A DNA stretch of 64,000 nt from Pyrus communis. Lineage: Eukaryota; Streptophyta; Magnoliopsida; Rosales; Rosaceae. The stretch lies in NCBI RefSeq assembly GCF_963583255.1, contig NC_084807.1, positions 6,552,872-6,616,871 on the forward strand, in the 5' to 3' direction. The notes under the pieces were generated by a model. The model was not told where the DNA came from. It saw only the letters and a program-made list of their open reading frames with translations, and made no database searches. Shown piece by piece: positions 59,027 through 64,000 of the stretch (positions are counted from its first letter, which is position 1; each line of letters starts with the position of its first letter). A program made the translations under genes and the position numbers.

Positions 59027-61267
59027 TGTAACGCCCCAACCCGAAAATTTTATTTCAGAAACTAACTACAGTGATAGGCACAAAAATGTCATAGTTACCT
59101 TTTATGTTATTAACCATACTAACATTTCTCTCTTTGACGATTTTTCCATTAATATTTAATCTCGTTTATTTTATAGCTGCATCTAACTTCTCGTTAGACT
59201 GCCTACGTACCCTTCGGATGGATCAAGCCAATCGTAGTTCACAATCCATTTTACACATTTTAGAAAAACAGCACTATTGGACCAAGTTTAGGCTCCCTTT
59301 GAAGCTTGTGTTCTGTACTTTAAAAGCATATAAAGTTTGTAGAAAATAGAGCTCTAAATTGGAAGTTATGCCAAAAAGAAAAATGGAGTCTTGTTATTTG
59401 GCAGCTCGCGACCCAAGTTTAAATAAGGATTTGATCAACTAAAACTCAACGGAATTGAGTGAAAACAATTAGGTTACGATCATGAACATATGTACCTTCA
59501 ACACGCTAAAAACTTTCTCCAAATGAGCATGTTGACATCGAAATTTCGGTGAAATGAATGTTGACCAATAAATAAAATTTTAACGCTCACGTGTCACATA
59601 AATTTTACACGTAACGTGTGACTCAACGAAAAATTGAAATGAATCGAAAAAGTCATCAAATAGGACATGTGGCAACAACTGGCAGAAACGATTTATTTCA
59701 TCTGAATATTATATTCAAAATTAAGCCTTGAAAATTTCTATAAATAGAAGCCAATTTCATTCATTTCATTTCACTAATACACATTACACCAAAACCTTGA
59801 AGCTTTGAAACTCTAAAGCTCTCAAGCAAATCCCGAAGGATCAAGAAAGCCCTCTTCGTTCTTCGTCAAATCGTCCTTCAAGATCAAGCCCTGACGGCCC
59901 TTGAAGAACTTCCACCAACTCAAGATCAAGCCTCGATGACCCTTGAAGAAAGTGTTCGTCGTTCATCATCCGTTCATCCTAAGATCAAGCCCCGATGGCC
60001 CTTTGGATCAACAACACCAACAAATCCGCACACCTGTTCTTCAAGATCAAGCCCAAAAGCCCTTGAAGATCTGTTCATCAACCATTCATCCCTAGACCAA
60101 GCCCCGACGGCCCTTTGGATCAACAGCCCATCCACATATCTACATTTTACGAAGATAGAATCAGAGGCTAAATTCGTAGAAGAGTTTGTAACCCCAAAAT
60201 CAATACAAAATATATTTTGTACACGTGTTCTCATTTCAAGGAATTTTCGTGTTTACAGAGCACATAAAGACCTAGAAATTAAGAGCCAAAAAAGGCTACT
60301 CGAAACTTGAGTTTTCTTTGCAAAGAAACCAATTTTCTGCAACTTACGTAACAACCCACTCCCAATTCATATAACAAATCCCAAAATACTTCTAGGTATT
60401 CCAGAAGTCATGTATACAACATCCAAAACTAACAAGACTAAAAAGTTTACAAGAAATTGACCTTTTGAACCAAACCCTTGATCAAGAAATTTGATCTACA
60501 AACCCAATCCGAATTACCCAACTCTAATTCATGTTCAAACTAGTTCATTGAATGATAGAAACCCCTTAATAAAACTAAGAACTCCAAATATATCATGCCA
60601 GTTTCAATTCAACTTAGGGAAATTAAATTTGAAAATCAAATTAATCAAGGAATAAGGAATTTACCCTTCAAATCCCTGAAACCTTCCTTCACAATCACAT
60701 TCTCTAACTCTCAATTTCTCCGCCAAACACTCTCTCCGATTTTTGTCTAAAGGAAGAAGAATTTTCTTCCAAAAGCTATGAAAGAGCACCTCCTACCTGT
60801 TTTTTTTTTTCTTCCCCCTTTTCCCTTTTTCTTCCCTCTCATTGGTCTCCTTTTTTTTTTTTTTTTTTTTTTTTTCCAGCCATAACCACACACGTCGCTT
60901 ATCTCCACCAGGCCACTACTCCAGCTTAATGGTCAAATGACCATTACCCTTAACTTTGATCGTTTATATCTCTTTCGTTATAACTGCGTTTCATAAACAG
61001 TTTTCGCCTACGCGCTTGTATAGTTGTCCTCTATTTAAATATGTCAATAAATCTGATAAAATCTATGAGGATCAAATACGTTCTTGTACAATTACGTTAA
61101 ACCAACTAGGGGCATTTTTGCTTATTGATAAATTTTACGACGTAAATTATAATAAATCCCGGAAAAAAAATTTATAAAATTCTCTAATCAAATTTTCATA
61201 ACCATAAATCTATTTATTCTCGATTCACTCCACATATTCATATATTTTAAATTTTCAAGGTATTACA
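59027..61267 (-). mobile_element. solo LTR containing a second solo LTR
   Basis: TGTAACGCCCC...GGTATTACA, flanked by AGGAT (59022-59026) and GGGAT (61268-61272), a target duplication with one mismatch. On the minus strand it ends GGGGCGTTACA. It shares the CTGCATCTAAC...CGTTAGACTGCCTACGTACCC segment with the solo LTR at 40016. Without the nested LTR it would be about 1.5 kb. Poly-T runs occur near 60850-60875. Confidence 0.8.
59530..60257 (+). mobile_element. nested solo LTR (728 bp)
   Basis: TGTTGACATCG...CGTGTTTACA flanked by a perfect GAGCA duplication (59525-59529 and 60258-60262). A CTATAAATAG TATA box lies at about 59738 in plus orientation. Five imperfect repeats AGATCAAGCCC(C/T)GA(C/T)GGCCCTT occur between 59880 and 60115. 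It lies within the 59027 solo LTR and is therefore younger. Confidence 0.9.
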
Positions 61268-62646
61268 GGGATCATCTCCGACACCCTTCCTCCTAATCCA
61301 CTAAATCAGAATATTAGTGTCGTTGAAACTTGATCAAACAGTTGAAGTTATTATATCTTTTTAAAGTGGGTCCTTGTTTATAACCATTTGATCAAATTTC
61401 AACGGCATGGATTTCCTGATTTGGTAGAGAGGATCCTTTTCCGATTCAAAAGGCAGGAGCCGGAAAACCATTCACGTTACTTTGGGTGGTGTGGGTGTGG
61501 TTGGTCTTTGTTTATTAACCCAAAAAGTCTCTGTTTTTGAACCATTCAAAGGCGCGCCGAGGGGGGGGGGGTTGGTGGATTGGGGGGGTGGGGGAGTGGG
61601 GGGACTAGTTTCCTCGGGGGAAGCCCTAGAGGAGCTATAGACTACTTGGTCAGCTTTCCCGTGACTCCCTTGTCTTGGAGGAAGGGAATATAAGACAATT
61701 CTCCCGGCATTGGGTTGAGATGAGAAATTTCAAAGACAGGAAGAACTCGTGAACAAAATAAAGAATTAGTGAAGCGAAACTTCCGAATGACGAAGTAGCT
61801 CAACTCCAAAACATAGAAAGAAAACTTAACCTGAACTACATAGGGAGATTTCTTTCTCAAATGATTGCCACATGTGAATCGCTATTCAAGCTGTAGTAGC
61901 CGTAAGGCATTATCAAGTAATCCCTCCTTGTATTCTGTCCTTATGAAAAAGGAATTGCTAGAATTACAGCATCCTACCCTTTTATCAATTCCTAAAACTT
62001 TCATTTTATTGAATTGAGAAAATTGTCTTCTATCGTAAAAGCAATTTTAGACAAGAAAGTTACTAAGTTCTTTCCAAAGCCGTTTGTATGATTTTTTTTG
62101 TCTCAATTAATACAGTAGAATGATCCGCAATCCTTTGAAAATGATATACGTAATTTTTCTGTTAATGGTAATGAGTTTACAAAGGGAAATCCGAAAATGT
62201 ACGTACATATGGTCAAATCAAACATTTGGACAAACTAACAACACTCCTTTACCGTGCCATTGGAGCCTATGATAAATAATATATGAAAGTGTAGTTCATC
62301 CTCCTTCCGCAGAGTTGTCGGCATTTCAACAAACTAAACCGCCAGCGATTAAGCATTGATGAAGCTAAGAGTTTGAGATCGCGATTCGGTCTACAGACCG
62401 CAAAGCAGGCTTTTTCTGTTTCGAACTTTTGTTAGAGAATGTGCAAAACAATAACTAAAGATTAGGCAAGTAGTAATATCCAGGGTTAAGTATATTTAAC
62501 ACCATGAAAATATATCATTCAATTAAGGGATACTTTGGGTGCAGTCTCCAATCCCTAACACTCTTTGACTAAAACCTTAATGGTATTCAATGTTTGATCA
62601 AAGTCTATTGACTTTGTACACCTCATTATATTACTATTATACTTAT
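61268..62646. other. intergenic with repeat fragments
   Basis: 61268-61440 may be a small MITE (see 49285). 61500-61555 matches the AT-rich repeat (TTATTAACCCAAAAAGTCTCTG). A G-rich low-complexity stretch lies at 61559-61605. The rest to 62646 holds short open frames that resemble nothing I know. Confidence 0.45.
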
Positions 62647-62829
62647 TGTTAGATCCCACATCGCCCAGGGGAGTAGATCCTTTATGCCTTATATGTACAT
62701 GCCCACATCCTTTAGCACGAGGCATTTTACAAAACCGTGAGGGGCGTGGTCGGGGCCCAAAACAGATAATATCGTACTACAATAGAGTCAAGCCTGGGAT
62801 GTGGTGGGGGCTCGGGCCAGGATGTGACA
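62647..62829 (+). mobile_element. Cassandra-type solo LTR lacking the 5S module (183 bp)
   Basis: TGTTAGATCCCACATCG...GGATGTGACA with flanks CTTAT (62642-62646) and TTTAT (62830-62834), a duplication with one mismatch. It has the Cassandra start, CCTTATATGTACATGCCC, TAGCACGAGGC and the 3' block (ACAAAACCGTGAGGG, GACA/GATAATATCGT). The whole 5S-like segment with AACTCCGAAGTTAAG and GATGGGTGACC is missing between TAGCACGAGGC and CAAAACCGTGAGG. Confidence 0.85.
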
Positions 62830-63107
62830 TTTATATTTTTATAGTTTTGACATTAATTATTTGATATTTTATGAGATTTACAATCCTATAAATTTAAAAC
62901 CCCTCATTATAATACTATTAGAAACGGTTACAATAAAAAAATTCAAAAATTTTGATTGAATAAATGGATAAAAACTATGTATCAATAAGAAATAATAAAT
63001 GGCAAAAGAATGTATCCATAGTGTTAAAAAAATTGGTACATTTTACAAAAAAAATTGGTATATTTCACATATAACAAAGTGGTACATTAATAAAGAAAAA
63101 TGGGTAT

Positions 63108-63157
63108 TGTCACATCCCGGCTCGGGATGTGGTGGGGGCTCGGGCAGGGATGTGACA
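63108..63157. mobile_element. 50-bp Cassandra end remnant
   Basis: TGTCACATCCCGG...GGGATGTGACA: an inverted-repeat-ended fragment containing GGGATGTGGTGGGGGCTCGGG, the 3' block of the Cassandra LTR. The flanks GGTAT and TGTAT (63103-63107 and 63158-63162) differ at one position. It is probably an internally deleted LTR. Confidence 0.6.
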
Positions 63158-63186
63158 TGTATATTATAAATAAATTAGGGTACAAA

Positions 63187-63620
63187 TAAAAGATTAAAAA
63201 ATTATGAGTACAAATGAAATTTTAAAAAAATTTGGGCGCAAAAAGAAATTAATACATGGGTACAAATTAAAACTAAAAAGAAAATACTTCAAATTAAAAT
63301 AAAAAAAGGTTGCAAATTAAAAGTGGGTACAAACTAAAAATATAAATATATGATACAAAGTTTAGCCATAAAATATACTATATGTAATTTTTCTATCATT
63401 GATTAATTATACAATGTCACATGACGATAAACACATGGGCACAAATGCAAATAAAACTTTAAAAAAATATGGGCACAAAAAGAAATTAATATATGGGTAC
63501 TAACTAAAACTGAAAACGAAAATTGGTTCAAATTAAAAAAAGGCTTGCAAATTAAAAATGGGTACAAACTAAAAATAAAAATATATGATAAAAAATTTAG
63601 CCATAAATATAAATATACTA
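63187..63620. repeat. diverged tandem duplication of ~240 bp
   Basis: Two AT-rich units at about 63187-63377 and 63425-63620 share, in order, GGGCRCAAAAAGAAATTAAT, TATGGGTAC, GCAAATTAAAA, GTGGGTACAAACTAAAAAT-type motifs and TTTAGCCATAAA. No coding potential is seen. The element type is not identified. Confidence 0.7.
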
Positions 63621-64000
63621 ATTGTAACATTTTGAACAATAAAGGAATATATTTAAATTTTAAAAAATATTGTATTATTAAAATAATTAATGATGTTATT
63701 AATACACAAAGATCTTGATCAAAAATTGAAAAGGAATAAGGTTTTAATCAATGAAGTAGCAAAAGGAGGAATGAGAATCTAATTTCTCCTTCAATTAAAG
63801 TATGCGACATCGGTTGGCCAATTCCAAAATAAATTATCAGTACTTGATCATACAACAAGCTAACTTGTTGCATCACTTTGATTTGTACATTTGAGATATT
63901 ATTTAAGGAAAAAATCATTCAATTTGTGGAACAAATTATATGATTACGGTTTAGTCTTCTATAAATAAAAAGAAAAAGAAAGCATACACTCAAACTTACG
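63621..64000. other. AT-rich right edge of the window
   Basis: No feature was recognised. CTATAAATAAAAAG near 63959 could be a TATA box for something beyond the window edge. Confidence 0.3.

Noticed and set aside
1..64000. CRISPR arrays, operons, bacterial-type promoters or terminators
   Set aside because: The window is plant nuclear DNA. No direct-repeat/spacer array of CRISPR type was seen.

Overview
This is plant nuclear DNA. It has intron-rich genes with GT-AG splice sites, a 26S proteasome gene, a CC-NB-LRR resistance gene relic and dense nested transposons, including two solo LTRs of the 5S-like Cassandra family. The repeat families resemble those of apple and pear (Rosaceae, Maleae), but that placement is recall and not a search result. 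Only one host gene looks intact. The rest is pseudogenes, captured gene pieces and mobile DNA.

Layout. 1-6300: RPN5, the 26S proteasome lid subunit, with 11 coding exons giving 442 aa, preceded by a 5'UTR intron. 7249-~14600: a decayed minus-strand Ty1/copia element (3' LTR, RNase H, RT, integrase, protease). It carries a Tourist-like MITE (9195-10049), a hAT element (10507-12205) holding exons of a host ankyrin E3 ligase, and two tandem duplications. 14805-19219: a broken ALG8 glucosyltransferase gene split by a piece of the mitochondrial ATP synthase delta' gene. 20040-25969: a minus-strand CC-NB-LRR gene whose reading frame is complete except for one TAG in the LRR. A Mutator-type MITE lies about 530 bp upstream of its ATG. 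28163-34790: a tandem array of a G-box-rich non-coding unit, with a Cassandra solo LTR inside.

35317-43310: a Ty3/gypsy element (5' LTR, PBS, gag, protease, RT) truncated in RNase H and interrupted inside RT by a solo LTR. 44697-49189: a full-length 4.5 kb PIF/Harbinger transposon with an intact Myb-like ORF1 and a DDE transposase carrying two stop codons. 50324-52515: a solo gypsy LTR. 53190-57783: a non-autonomous LTR element with another solo LTR inside. 59027-61267: a solo LTR containing a further solo LTR. 62647-63157: two deletion derivatives of Cassandra. Much of 43960-61550 was once a tandem array of a ~170-180 bp AT-rich unit, later split by these insertions.

Target-site duplications were read directly for most insertions, so their relative order can be worked out. 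I found no single unknown multi-gene system. The most unusual objects are the hAT element with captured E3-ligase exons, the ALG8/ATP-synthase composite pseudogene with a ~50 bp duplicated junction, the nearly intact resistance gene and the Cassandra LTR with a doubled 5S module.
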